Of a stretch of DNA of 64,000 nucleotides, positions 47,386 to 55,924 are shown in pieces (the stretch's first letter is position 1; the number at the start of each line of letters is the position of its first letter). The stretch covers positions 7,980,501 to 8,044,500 of the forward strand of contig NZ_CP082161.1 of assembly GCF_023101665.1 (NCBI RefSeq), in the 5' to 3' direction. The translations under genes were made by a program, and so were the position numbers. This DNA is from Bradyrhizobium sp. 195 (GTDB lineage Bacteria > Pseudomonadota > Alphaproteobacteria > Rhizobiales > Xanthobacteraceae). The notes beneath the pieces are model-generated. The model searched no databases. It had not been told where the DNA came from and saw only the letters and a program-made list of their open reading frames with translations.

Positions 47386-50049
47386 ATGGGCACATCGATC
47401 CGATGGACCGCGCGTATGCGCGCGTTGCTCCGTCGCTGGCGGGGAGCGCCACTGACATGGCTGATCGTCGGCGGCTTCGTGCTGATGGCCGCGATGGCCG
47501 TGGGCACCGCGCTCACCGTCGACCGCTTCCGGCAGAACGCGATCGAGAGCGGCCGCGAAAGCCTTGAAAACTCCGTGCGCCTGCTGGCCCGGCATTTCGA
47601 CCGCGAGTTCGAGGATTTCGCGGTGCTCCAGAAGAGCATCATCGCCGAGCTCGAGAGCCGCGGCATCGAATCCGCCGACATCTTCCGCAGCGAGATGGGC
47701 ACGCTGGCCATGCACGAGGTGCTGCGTGCAAAAGCCAGCGGCTGGTCCGACGTTGCCGGTGCCAATCTGTTCGATGCCAGCGGCGTGCTGATCAACTCGT
47801 CGCGGCGCTGGCCGGTCGCCGACGTCTCGGTCGCCGACCGCGGCTATTTCAACCGCCTCAAGAACGATCCGGCCGCGCAGGAAGAGATCGAGGTCGTACA
47901 GGGCCGGATCGGCAACGGACCGGCGATTGTGCTCGCACGGCGCGTGTCCGGCCCGCACGGCGAATTCCTTGGGCTGGTCTCGCGCGCGATCGCGCCCGAG
48001 CAGCTCGAGTCCTTCTTCGCCTCGACCGGGCTCGGCGAGGAATCCTCGATCGCGATGCACCACCAGAACGGCCAATTGCTGGCGCGCGTTCCGCGTGTCG
48101 ATGCGATGATCGGGCAGAATTTTCGCAAGGGCACACCGGAGCAGATGGCGGTGTTCGAGCGCACCTTCGTCTCCATGCAGATCGCAAGCCCGATCGACGG
48201 CAAGGACCGCATCGTCGCCTCGCGCCTCCTCGCCGGCGAGCCGCTGGTCGTGGTCGCGACCAAATCGCTGGACGCGACGCTCGCGACCTGGCGCACGCAA
48301 ACGAAATTCTTCGTCACCGTCGCCGTGTTGTCGATCGGCCTCCTGGTGCTCACGCTGTTCCTGATCTTCCGCCAGGTCACGCACCGGCTCTCGATCGAGA
48401 AGCAGCGGCTGGACACCGCGATGAACACGATGACGCAAGGGCTCCTGATGTTCGATCAGGACGAGCGGCTGATCGTCTGCAACCGGCGCTACATCGAGAT
48501 GTACGGCTTGTCCCCTGATGTGGTGAAGCCCGGCGCCCATTTCCGCGACGTGATCCAGCATCGCCATGACACCGGATCGTTCCACGGCGACGTCGCGTCC
48601 TATTGCGACGACATCCTGAGCAATGTCGGGCGCACGCAGAACACGATCGTCGAGACCGCCGACGGCCGCCTGATCGAGGTCAAGAACCAGCCCGGCGCGG
48701 CCGGCGGCTGGCTCGCCACCCATGAGGACGTCACCGCCCGCATCCGCGCCGACGAGCGCATCGCGCATATGGCGCATTACGACGCGCTGACCGACCTGCC
48801 CAACCGCGTCTTGATGCGCGGGCATCTGGAGCGGCGCGTTGCCGAGCTCCGCGAGGGCAAGCCGTTCGCCATCCTCTATATCGACGTCGACGAGTTCAAG
48901 GGCGTCAACGATTCGCTGGGGCACGAGGTCGGCGACGAGCTGCTGCGCCAGGTGGCGATGCGCCTGCGCGCCTGCGTCAGCGGCAACGATCTCGTCGCCC
49001 GGCTAGGGGGCGACGAATTCGCCATCGTCAAGGCCGGCACCCGCGACAAGGCCGAGCTCACGGCGCTGGCGGAGAACATCCTCGCGGCGTTGCGCGCGCC
49101 GGTGGATTGCAAGGGCCAGGACATCCCGACCGATGCCAGCATCGGCATCGCGATCGCGCCCGACCACGGTGACAATCTCGACGATCTGCTCAAGCGCGCC
49201 GATCTTGCGATGTACGCGGCGAAGTCGGAAGGGCGCCGCACCTACCGCGTCTTCGCGCCCGAATACGACGCCAAGGCGAGGCTGCGCCGTCAGCTCGAGC
49301 TCGATCTGCGTCAGGCGCTCGTTCGCGGCGAGTTCGAGGTGCACTATCAGCCGCTGGTCGATCTCGCGGCCAATGTCGTGACCGGCTGCGAGGCGCTGCT
49401 GCGCTGGCGCCATCCGGAGCGCGGTATGATCTCGCCGGCGGACTTCATTCCCGTGGCGGAAGACACCGGGCTGATCGGCGAGATCGGCGAATGGGTGCTA
49501 AAGCAGGCCTGCACCGAGGCCGCCTCCTGGCCCGGCCAGATTCACATCGCAGTCAACGTCTCGCCGGTGCAGTTCCGCTCGCGGACGCTGGCGCTCAAGG
49601 TCGCCGCGGCGCTTGCGGAGTCCGGGCTTGCGCCCGGACGGCTCGAGCTCGAGATCACCGAGACGGTCCTCATCCGCGACGACGAGGAGGCGCTGACGAT
49701 CCTGCAGCAGCTGCGCGAGCTCGGCGTGCGCATCGCGCTCGATGATTTCGGCACCGGCTATTCGTCGCTGAGCTATCTGCACCGCTTCCCGTTCGACAAG
49801 ATCAAGATCGACCGCAGCTTCATCAGCGACATCGGCGAACCCGAGGATTCCTCCCCGATCGTGCGGGCCGTGGTGCACATGGCCGCCGCCCGCCACATGG
49901 CGACGACTGCCGAAGGCGTCGAGACCGAGGCCCAGCGCGAGGTGCTGCGCCAGCTCGGATGCAGCCAGATGCAGGGCTGGCTGTTCAGCCCGGCCGTGCC
50001 CGCAGCGAAATTGAAGCAGCTCTTGTCGGCGCACGCCGCGGCGGCTTAG
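47386..50049 (+). CDS. GGDEF-EAL (diguanylate cyclase/phosphodiesterase) sensor protein
   Basis: Encodes 887 residues from the ATG at 47386, with GGAGGG ahead. TM1 is near residues 20-45, a Cache-like periplasmic sensor runs to about 300, TM2 is near 305-330, and a PAS domain is near 340-455 (MTQGLLMFDQDERLIVCNRR). The GGDEF domain has an intact RLGGDEFAIV near 541, so cyclase activity is likely. The EAL domain has GCEALLRWRHP near 668, DDFGTGYSSLSYL near 785 and EGVETEAQ near 845, so phosphodiesterase is possible. No RxxD inhibitory site precedes GGDEF (SGND instead). It turns c-di-GMP over in response to an outside signal. Confidence 0.94.
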   Translation: MGTSIRWTARMRALLRRWRGAPLTWLIVGGFVLMAAMAVGTALTVDRFRQNAIESGRESLENSVRLLARHFDREFEDFAVLQKSIIAELESRGIESADIFRSEMGTLAMHEVLRAKASGWSDVAGANLFDASGVLINSSRRWPVADVSVADRGYFNRLKNDPAAQEEIEVVQGRIGNGPAIVLARRVSGPHGEFLGLVSRAIAPEQLESFFASTGLGEESSIAMHHQNGQLLARVPRVDAMIGQNFRKGTPEQMAVFERTFVSMQIASPIDGKDRIVASRLLAGEPLVVVATKSLDATLATWRTQTKFFVTVAVLSIGLLVLTLFLIFRQVTHRLSIEKQRLDTAMNTMTQGLLMFDQDERLIVCNRRYIEMYGLSPDVVKPGAHFRDVIQHRHDTGSFHGDVASYCDDILSNVGRTQNTIVETADGRLIEVKNQPGAAGGWLATHEDVTARIRADERIAHMAHYDALTDLPNRVLMRGHLERRVAELREGKPFAILYIDVDEFKGVNDSLGHEVGDELLRQVAMRLRACVSGNDLVARLGGDEFAIVKAGTRDKAELTALAENILAALRAPVDCKGQDIPTDASIGIAIAPDHGDNLDDLLKRADLAMYAAKSEGRRTYRVFAPEYDAKARLRRQLELDLRQALVRGEFEVHYQPLVDLAANVVTGCEALLRWRHPERGMISPADFIPVAEDTGLIGEIGEWVLKQACTEAASWPGQIHIAVNVSPVQFRSRTLALKVAAALAESGLAPGRLELEITETVLIRDDEEALTILQQLRELGVRIALDDFGTGYSSLSYLHRFPFDKIKIDRSFISDIGEPEDSSPIVRAVVHMAAARHMATTAEGVETEAQREVLRQLGCSQMQGWLFSPAVPAAKLKQLLSAHAAAA

Positions 50050-50136
50050 CGGGCGGCGCAGTTCATCGCCGCGCTCCCTCGACAAAGCCCGCATGCTCGA
50101 AGCGGTCCCAGTCTCGCGTTCATCTCCTGGTCGGTG

Positions 50137-51135
50137 TCATTCGACCACTTCGTCGGCCCGCAGCAGAATGGAGGTGGGAATGGCGAGACCAAGGGCCTTG
50201 GCTGCTTTCAAATTGACCCCGAGCTCGAACTTGACCGGCTGCTGCACGGGAAGATCTTCCGGCTTCGCGCCCTTGATGATCCGGTCGACGTAGCGGGCGG
50301 AGCGCCGCAGCATGTCGGGCGTGTTCGCACCGTAGCTCAACAAGGCGCCTGCCTCGGCCAGCCCGAACGGCGGCGCGGCGAAGGCGGCCGGCATCCGGTG
50401 TTTGGCAGCGGCTTCGATGATGCGGGCCCGGTTGACGAAGAACAGGCCCTCGACCGTCGATACCAGCAGGCCATCACATTTTTGATCGCTCGCCTGCCGG
50501 ACAGCGCCGTCAAAGTCCTCCGCCTGGCGGGCTTCTACCGGATGCACCGCAAAGCCCAGGACGCGCGCGGAGGCGCGCGCCTCCCTCAAGACGAGTGCAG
50601 CATCCGGCACCGCCGGATTCACCAGCACCGCCAGCCGCATCAGGCCCGGAAGCATCTCTCTCAACAACTCGATGTTCTTGCCGACCTGCTCGACCATCAA
50701 GTTCGAAAAGCCGGTGATGTTTGTACCGGGGTGTTGCAAGCTCTTGACGAATCCGAAGCCGACCGGATCGGTCACATTGGCCATCACGATCGGGATCGTC
50801 GTTGTTGCTTGCTTCAGCGATTGAACAATGACGCTCGCCGGCGCAACGAGGACATCTACCCTGGCTCGCACCAGCTCTTCGGCGATCCCCGGCAGAAGCT
50901 CGAGTTTTCCCTGCGCAAAGCGCGCTTCGAGAGCAATCGTCCGGTCTTCGATATAACCCAGCTCGCGCAGTCCCGCGCGGAATGCGTCGTGAAACGGACT
51001 TACGACCGATTGCGGAGCGATCCAGACAATGCCCACACGCGGAACATGCTCACGCTGCTGAGCGCGCGCGGGCAACGCACCCAAGGTGGTCGCGCCGCCC
51101 AGGATGATGATGAACTCTCGCCGTCTCATGTTCAT
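50137..51135 (-). CDS. ABC transporter substrate-binding protein
   Basis: Encodes 332 residues from the ATG at 51135 (the one at 51129 is also possible). The start MNMRRREFIIILGGA suggests a Tat-type signal peptide, ending near ARAQQ. The mature protein has the pattern of the ABC_sub_bind (TrpX/DUF534-like) family: PRVGIVWIAP, FRAGLRELGYIEDRTIALEARFA and NVTDPVGFGFVKSLQHPGTN near 140. It would bind a small ligand in the periplasm. No ABC permease or ATPase is adjacent, so it is an orphan. Confidence 0.9.
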   Translation of the reverse strand: MNMRRREFIIILGGATTLGALPARAQQREHVPRVGIVWIAPQSVVSPFHDAFRAGLRELGYIEDRTIALEARFAQGKLELLPGIAEELVRARVDVLVAPASVIVQSLKQATTTIPIVMANVTDPVGFGFVKSLQHPGTNITGFSNLMVEQVGKNIELLREMLPGLMRLAVLVNPAVPDAALVLREARASARVLGFAVHPVEARQAEDFDGAVRQASDQKCDGLLVSTVEGLFFVNRARIIEAAAKHRMPAAFAAPPFGLAEAGALLSYGANTPDMLRRSARYVDRIIKGAKPEDLPVQQPVKFELGVNLKAAKALGLAIPTSILLRADEVVE

Positions 51136-51276
51136 GCCCGATCGGAGAATGGACGGTAACGGCAAATACCGCGGTTCGGAAGTGCTTAGGCAGCCTCCGA
51201 ACCCTTCGGCGCGAACATCCGCGTCGGGAAGGAAGCTCGATTTGTCCGGCGCGGACGGGCCCGATCGCGACAGTCG

Positions 51277-51490
51277 GATTCGACCACCCCGACTGGCACA
51301 ACGGCTTCGAGCATGATCCCGAAGAGGCCGCTCGGGTTCGGGTCGGTCTGTTGCGGGAGCTGGCGGCGAGCGAAGAGCTCCTCGTCGCCACGCACATGCC
51401 GTTCCCCTCGGTCGGCCGGGTGCGGTCGACGGCGACCACTTTCGCTGGGTCCGGCCTTGTGGGACTACTGACCCGCGCCTCGGGTCGGAA
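51277..51490 (+). pseudogene. C-terminal remnant of an MBL-fold hydrolase
   Basis: In one frame the sequence reads DHPDWHNGFEHDPEEAARVR, then LLRELAASEELLVATHMPFP and SVGRV, which resembles the C-terminal part of MBL-fold hydrolases. The expected final strand (VDGDHFRWV) follows in another frame, indicating a one-base shift near 51425. The N-terminal metal motif is absent upstream. This is probably a decayed gene. Confidence 0.5.
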
Positions 51491-51550
51491 GCGCGATGAC
51501 GATCGTCATCGCGCTTTCGCGCAGCATGACATGACGCAGGAGCGACGTGC

Positions 51551-51673
51551 TCACATCAAACGTTTTGCGGCACGCACTTCGGCGATCTCGGAGTCGGGAT
51601 GGCTGACGATGGTGGCGAACATGATGCCGCTGATGATGAGCGACCAGGCGGTGTTCCAATAGATCCAAAACAC
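51551..51673 (-). CDS. Very small membrane protein (40 residues)
   Basis: A GTG at 51673 has GGAGG seven bases upstream and encodes 40 residues. Residues 2-23 are hydrophobic and aromatic (FWIYWNTAWSLIISGIMFAT), a likely single membrane helix, followed by a charged tail (HPDSEIAEVRAAKRLM). Such small proteins are often missed in annotation. The function is unknown. It lies between the MBL remnant and another short gene. Confidence 0.6.
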   Translation of the reverse strand: MFWIYWNTAWSLIISGIMFATIVSHPDSEIAEVRAAKRLM

Positions 51674-51755
51674 GTGCCAGCCTCCATTCGATTCATCCGC
51701 CCGCGGGATCAGGGTAACGGCAAGGTGAGGCCGCCGTTCCCGGTGCGGGTGCAGG

Positions 51756-51932
51756 CTATTTTTGTTTGGTCGGCGGCGACGCGGGATCGGTTTGACTGGT
51801 GTGGCGCTTTGCCACGACGTCGGCGTCGCGCTCGCCCTCATGCGGGCGCTGCGGCGGCTTGGGCTGGCCTTTCTGGCCGCCATGCTTGCCGCCCATGTCG
51901 GGCTTACCTTCGAGATCGTTTTCGCGGGGCAT
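51756..51932 (-). CDS. Small hydrophilic protein (58 residues)
   Basis: An ATG at 51932 opens a 58-residue frame ending at TAG 51756. The product is Gly/Lys/Gln/Pro-rich (MPRENDLEGKPDMGGKHGGQ then KGQPKPPQRPHEGERD) and probably disordered. No strong ribosome site is visible. The ordered composition and 80-base spacing to the small membrane protein suggest a real gene, but no family is recognised. Confidence 0.5.
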   Translation of the reverse strand: MPRENDLEGKPDMGGKHGGQKGQPKPPQRPHEGERDADVVAKRHTSQTDPASPPTKQK

Positions 51933-52071
51933 GCCGGTTCAATGCGCTGCCGCGGCATTGGTTCGGATTGCGCCGGCGGTTTTCGCCTGTGAACGAGTTC
52001 ATAGGATTGCCGCGGTTTGCAGTGCAGGATCTCGGGTGCCCCGGACATTCTTGACCTATGGATTCGGCCTG

Positions 52072-52203
52072 ATGCGGAAGCGGCTCATCGCCTGGACCAT
52101 CCTGACATCCGCCCTGGTTGCGGTCACAGTCTGGACCGTGCTCGGACCGCCCGCTCCTCCGTCCAGCCCGCATCTGCCCTCCCGGACGGCTTCCATGCGG
52201 TAG
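52072..52203 (+). CDS. Possible small membrane peptide (43 residues)
   Basis: An ATG at 52072 opens 43 codons beginning MRKRLIAWTILTSALVAVTV, a basic N-terminus followed by a hydrophobic helix, then a Pro/Ser-rich tail. There is no clear ribosome site and no family, so it may be a chance frame. Confidence 0.3.
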   Translation: MRKRLIAWTILTSALVAVTVWTVLGPPAPPSSPHLPSRTASMR

Positions 52204-52329
52204 CCCTCCCGGCGACCGATCCAATTTCGGCATCGATCGATCCCAATTGGAATTTGGTGCGGTGGCGCGCCGCCGGCTATCCTCGCCGGCAAAACGACGA
52301 TGCCGCGACCCGGCCTTCAGGAGGAGCCC

Positions 52330-53457
52330 ATGTTGAGACCGACCCGACGCATCGCATCCAAAGCGCCACGCGCTGCGATTGCCACCACCCTGTTCGCAGC
52401 CCTCACTCTCATTTCTGGAGTCCACGCCGGCATGGCCGAGACCTTCGCCTATGTCGGCAACGCCGACAGCAACGACATCAGCGTGTTCAAGATGACCGCC
52501 AGCGGCGAGATGACGCCCGTGCAGACGGCCGCCTTCAAGGGCGTCGAGAAGCCCGGCTCCTCGACGCCGCTCGCGATCACGCCCGACCACCGCGTGCTGA
52601 TTGCCGGAATCCGCTCGCAGCCGTACCTCGCCGTGAGTTTTGCGATCGATCCCAAGACGGGCCAGCTCAGCCATATCGGCAACGGACCGCTCGCCGACAG
52701 CATGGCCAATATCGCCGTCGACCACAGCGGCAAGTTCCTGTTCAGCGCCTCCTATGGCGGCAACAAGGTCGCGCTGAATCCGCTGCTTGCAAACGGCGTC
52801 GCCGGCGAGCCGAAGCAGGTGATCCCGACCGGGCTGAATGCCCATGCCTTCCTGCCCTCGCCCGACAACCGCTTCGCGTTCGCGACCAATCTCGGCTCCG
52901 ACCAGGTGCTGAGCTTCGCGTTCGATGTCACCGCCGGCACGCTGACGCCGAGCGATCCGCCGACCCACAAGGTGCCGGAGAAATCGGGGCCGCGGCACTT
53001 CGTGTTTCATCCGGGCGGGAAGTTCGTCTATCTCCTCCACGAGCTGAACGGCGACGTCGCAGCCTTCACCTATGAGGCCAAGAGCGGCGCCTGGGACGAG
53101 ATCCAGCGCACCACCGCGCTGCCAGAAGGGTTTTCCGGCAAACCCTGGGCCGCCGACATCCACATCACCCCGGACGGCCGCTTCCTCTATGCCTCCGAGC
53201 GCACCACCAACACGCTCACCGCCTACAAGGTGGACGCGACCAGCGGCAGGCTGACCACGATCGGCAGCGTGCCGACCGAGAAGCAACCGCGCGGTTTCAA
53301 CGTCGATCCCTCCGGCCGCTACCTCGCCGCGGTCGGCGAACTCGCCGACAGCATGACGGTCTATGGGATCGACCAGAGCAGCGGCGCGCTGGCCAAGCTG
53401 AAATCCTATCCGACCGGCAAGAAGCCGAATTGGGTGGAGTTTCTGAACCTGCCGTGA
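52330..53457 (+). CDS. Beta-propeller lactonase family protein (6-phosphogluconolactonase/YbhE-like)
   Basis: Encodes 375 residues from the ATG at 52330, with AGGAGG ahead. Residues 1-38 form a signal peptide (AAIATTLFAALTLISGVHAG). The rest is a seven-bladed propeller of YbhE type: FAYVGNADSNDISVFKMTAS, SGPRHFVFHPGGKFVYLLHE near 220, and RFLYASERTTNTLTAYKVDA near 285. The signal peptide sets it apart from cytosolic Pgl, so it probably hydrolyses lactones in the periplasm or is a non-enzymatic propeller. Confidence 0.9.
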   Translation: MLRPTRRIASKAPRAAIATTLFAALTLISGVHAGMAETFAYVGNADSNDISVFKMTASGEMTPVQTAAFKGVEKPGSSTPLAITPDHRVLIAGIRSQPYLAVSFAIDPKTGQLSHIGNGPLADSMANIAVDHSGKFLFSASYGGNKVALNPLLANGVAGEPKQVIPTGLNAHAFLPSPDNRFAFATNLGSDQVLSFAFDVTAGTLTPSDPPTHKVPEKSGPRHFVFHPGGKFVYLLHELNGDVAAFTYEAKSGAWDEIQRTTALPEGFSGKPWAADIHITPDGRFLYASERTTNTLTAYKVDATSGRLTTIGSVPTEKQPRGFNVDPSGRYLAAVGELADSMTVYGIDQSSGALAKLKSYPTGKKPNWVEFLNLP

Positions 53458-53527
53458 GGCAGGCGCGGCGGAGCTACGTAATCATCCGTAATTTCGCGAG
53501 GCCCGGCTTGGAGTCATATCACCGGGC

Positions 53528-53698
53528 ATGGACCGTCAGATCGTTTTCAGGTGCCCCCGAACCGGCATGAACGTGCAGCATCGGCTTGACGACGAGCCGA
53601 GCGGTCGCACGCATGTTTCCGTGCCGTGCCAGGCCTGTACGCGCCTGCACCTGATCGATCGTTCCACCGGCAAGCTGCTGGGCGAGCGCCCGAGCTGA
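53528..53698 (+). CDS. Small zinc-ribbon-like protein (56 residues)
   Basis: An ATG at 53528 encodes 56 residues: MDRQIVFRCPRTGMNVQHRL, then a short charged part, VSVPCQACTRLHLIDRSTGK and LLGERPS. Cys9 and the CxxC pair at 37-40 (PCQACT) suggest a small metal-binding fold with another ligand such as His. I recall similar short proteins in Bradyrhizobium genomes. It stands alone downstream of the lactonase. Function unknown. Confidence 0.65.
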   Translation: MDRQIVFRCPRTGMNVQHRLDDEPSGRTHVSVPCQACTRLHLIDRSTGKLLGERPS

Positions 53699-53940
53699 CG
53701 GCCAGCCATTGCCGCGGTCTCCGGCGTGACGTTCTTGACGTGATCCACACCCCATGGACGGCCGCAATCACGCCGCCCCGCGCCCGGGGGCGGCGAACCT
53801 GATCTCCAATCCCGCGACTAATCAATGACTTGCCGCGGCGGCGCGCGCCGGCGTGGCATCCTGACATGGGCAACGCGGCCGTAGTCCGGCCCGTTGCCAT
53901 CTGCTATCGATCGAAGGGCTTGAACCCCGTGGAATTTCCG

Positions 53941-54831
53941 ATGCGTCATTTGCCCCGTGCCGTTGTTCGAAGCCTGTGTCCCGCAGCCGTCGCCGGCGTG
54001 CTGCTCCTCGGTCAATATCCGGCCAGAGCTGCCGATGACGACGCGCCCAAGGGGCCGGCCGTCACGGTGCTGAAGGTCGCAAAATCCTGCTTCTCCGACA
54101 TCGTCGAGGCCACCGGCACGATCATCGCGCGGGAGGAAACGTCGGTGCGGCCCGAGCGCCCGGGCCTGAAGGTCACGGACGTGCTGGCGGAAGCCGGCGA
54201 CACCACCACCGCCGGCCAGGTGCTGGCGCGGCTAGCGCTCCCCGAGGGCGGCACGCTGCAGGTCACCGCGCCGGTGGCGGGCGTGATCGCGACCTCGACG
54301 GCCCAGATCGGCAATCTCGCCTCGGCCAAGGGCGAGGCGCTGTTCACGATCGTGGCGCGCAGCGAATACGATCTCGTCGGCCTGGTGGCGACCACCGATA
54401 TGCGCAAGCTCGCCGTCAATCAGCCGGCCACGGTGCGGATCGCCGGCGCCGGCGACATCGACGGCAAGGTGCGCCGCATCGGCCCGACCGTCGAGCCGAA
54501 CATCCAGCAGGGCATGGTCTATATCGGCATCTCCTCGCAGAAGCGGCTGCTGCTGAAGGCGAGTGGGCGCGCGCTGATCAAGACCGGGCAGAGCTGCAAC
54601 GTCGCGGTGCCGCTGACAGCAGTGCAATATTCCTCCGCCGGCACCGTCGTGCAGGTGATCCGCCGCAACCGCGTCGAGACCAAGCGTGTCGAGGTCGGCT
54701 TGATGTCCGGCGGCAATATCGAGGTCCGCGACGGTCTCAACGAAGGCGATGTCGTCGTCGCCCGCGCCGGCGCGCTGTTGCGTGAAGGCGATCCGGTGCG
54801 TCCGGTGATGGCCGCGGAAGCGGCGAAGTAA
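53941..54831 (+). CDS. Orphan efflux adaptor protein (HlyD/MFP family)
   Basis: Encodes 296 residues from the ATG at 53941. Residues 1-32 form a signal peptide or anchor (LCPAAVAGVLLLGQYPARA). The adaptor pattern is clear: VAKSCFSDIVEATGTIIARE near 45, LAEAGDTTTAGQVLARLALP near 80, APVAGVIATSTAQIGNLASA near 105 and MSGGNIEVRDGLNEGDVVVA near 265. It resembles the adaptor at 31414, sharing the CFSD block. No pump gene is next to it. A convergent caspase-like gene lies downstream after repeats. Confidence 0.87.
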   Translation: MRHLPRAVVRSLCPAAVAGVLLLGQYPARAADDDAPKGPAVTVLKVAKSCFSDIVEATGTIIAREETSVRPERPGLKVTDVLAEAGDTTTAGQVLARLALPEGGTLQVTAPVAGVIATSTAQIGNLASAKGEALFTIVARSEYDLVGLVATTDMRKLAVNQPATVRIAGAGDIDGKVRRIGPTVEPNIQQGMVYIGISSQKRLLLKASGRALIKTGQSCNVAVPLTAVQYSSAGTVVQVIRRNRVETKRVEVGLMSGGNIEVRDGLNEGDVVVARAGALLREGDPVRPVMAAEAAK

Positions 54832-54838
54832 CCACGAT

Positions 54839-54925
54839 CGTCATTGCGAGCGCAGCGAAGCAATCCAGAATCTTTCCGTGGAAGGATTCTGGATTGCTTC
54901 GTCGCTTCGCTCCTCGCAATGACGG
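54839..54925. repeat. Palindromic repeat, CGTCATTGCGAGCG family
   Basis: CGTCATTGCGAGCGCAGCGA at the left pairs with GCTTCGCTCCTCGCAATGACG at the right, and AGCAATCCAGAATC pairs with GATTCTGGATTGCT around a short centre. It is a compact hairpin element between the adaptor and the GTAGGGTGGG repeat. Confidence 0.88.
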
Positions 54926-54956
54926 TGGAGAGGCAGACGTGCCCAAGCACGCACGC

Positions 54957-55050
54957 CGTAGGGTGGGCAAAGCGAAGCGTGCCCACGTCTTTCTATCGAA
55001 ATCTTGGAAAAATGGTGGGCACGGCGCTTCGCGCCTTTGCCCACCCTACG
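54957..55050. repeat. Palindromic repeat, GTAGGGTGGGCAAAG family
   Basis: Begins CGTAGGGTGGGCAAAGCGAA and ends GCCTTTGCCCACCCTACG, with inner arms CGTGCCCAC and GTGGGCACG. It lies between the convergent adaptor and caspase-like genes. Confidence 0.87.
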
Positions 55051-55075
55051 AGGGCTCGCGAGCCCTCAGAAAAAA

Positions 55076-55924
55076 CTAGCCGCCGGCTTCGCCGAAATGG
55101 ACGTCTTCGAGCAGCGAGGAGGAAACCATCGGGACCTGGTCGCCTTCGCTTGCGCGCGAGATGGCGACGCGGGTCTTGTTGAAGACGCTTTCGGCGCTGC
55201 CCCGTGCGTTGAGGTTGTTGAGGAATTCGCTGACCAGCACGCTGTGCTCGCCCTTGCCGTCGTCGACGACCTTGCCGGGCGAGGCCGAGGTGAGGATCAG
55301 GGCATTGTCGGACGCGCTGATCGGCGCGAGGCCGTGGCTGTAGGAGCGGAAGCGGCGCTCATAGGGATTGCGGCGGGAGGCGTCGACGACGACGAGCCTG
55401 GCCTTGGCGCCCTGCTCCTTCATCATGTCGAGCACGCCATCGATGGAAACGCCCTGGCGGCGGACGTCGCTTTCCTTCCAGATCGCGGCATCGACCGGCA
55501 GCATGTAGCTCTCGCGGCCGGCCTGCACGCCGTAGCCGCCGAAGAACAGCATGACGACGGTATCGCGCTTGATCCGCGACTTCAGGCGGTTGACGGCACG
55601 GACCATGTCGTCCTTGGTCGCGTCTTCCACCATGTCGACGTCAAAGCCGTTCTTGCGCAGGGACGAGGACAGCGCGCGCGCGTCGTTGATCGACTGCGTC
55701 AGCGGCGCGCTGGCGTCGGGATAATGTCCATTGCCGATGACGAGTGCGAGGCGGGAGGTCTGGGCGATCGAACCCGTAACCTGGTCGGTCGAGACGGCCT
55801 TGGCGGCATCGATCGCGCGCATGTTGAGAGCAGCATGGGCGCCGATCACCAGCGAAACCGTGCCGATGAGGGCCGCGGCCACCGCGATCGTGCGTCTGGA
55901 AAGGTCGAGCTGCTTTACATTCAT
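55076..55924 (-). CDS. Caspase-fold (C14) protein lacking catalytic dyad
   Basis: Encodes 282 residues from the ATG at 55924. Residues 10-33 form an N-terminal membrane segment (TIAVAAALIGTVSLVIGAHA). Residues 58-270 form the caspase fold: RLALVIGNGHYPDA, VVMLFFGGYGVQ, SYMLPVDAAIW, LVVVDASRRNPY. The catalytic His of GHG is Tyr131 and the Cys of DAC is Ser183, so proteolysis is unlikely. It lacks the linker and TPRs of the paralogue at 28901 but is close in the fold. It is probably anchored and faces the periplasm. Confidence 0.88.
   Translation of the reverse strand: MNVKQLDLSRRTIAVAAALIGTVSLVIGAHAALNMRAIDAAKAVSTDQVTGSIAQTSRLALVIGNGHYPDASAPLTQSINDARALSSSLRKNGFDVDMVEDATKDDMVRAVNRLKSRIKRDTVVMLFFGGYGVQAGRESYMLPVDAAIWKESDVRRQGVSIDGVLDMMKEQGAKARLVVVDASRRNPYERRFRSYSHGLAPISASDNALILTSASPGKVVDDGKGEHSVLVSEFLNNLNARGSAESVFNKTRVAISRASEGDQVPMVSSSLLEDVHFGEAGG

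Noticed and set aside
50134..51159. Forward open frame opposite the ABC binding protein
   Set aside because: The reverse strand carries a Tat-type signal and family motifs; this one does not.
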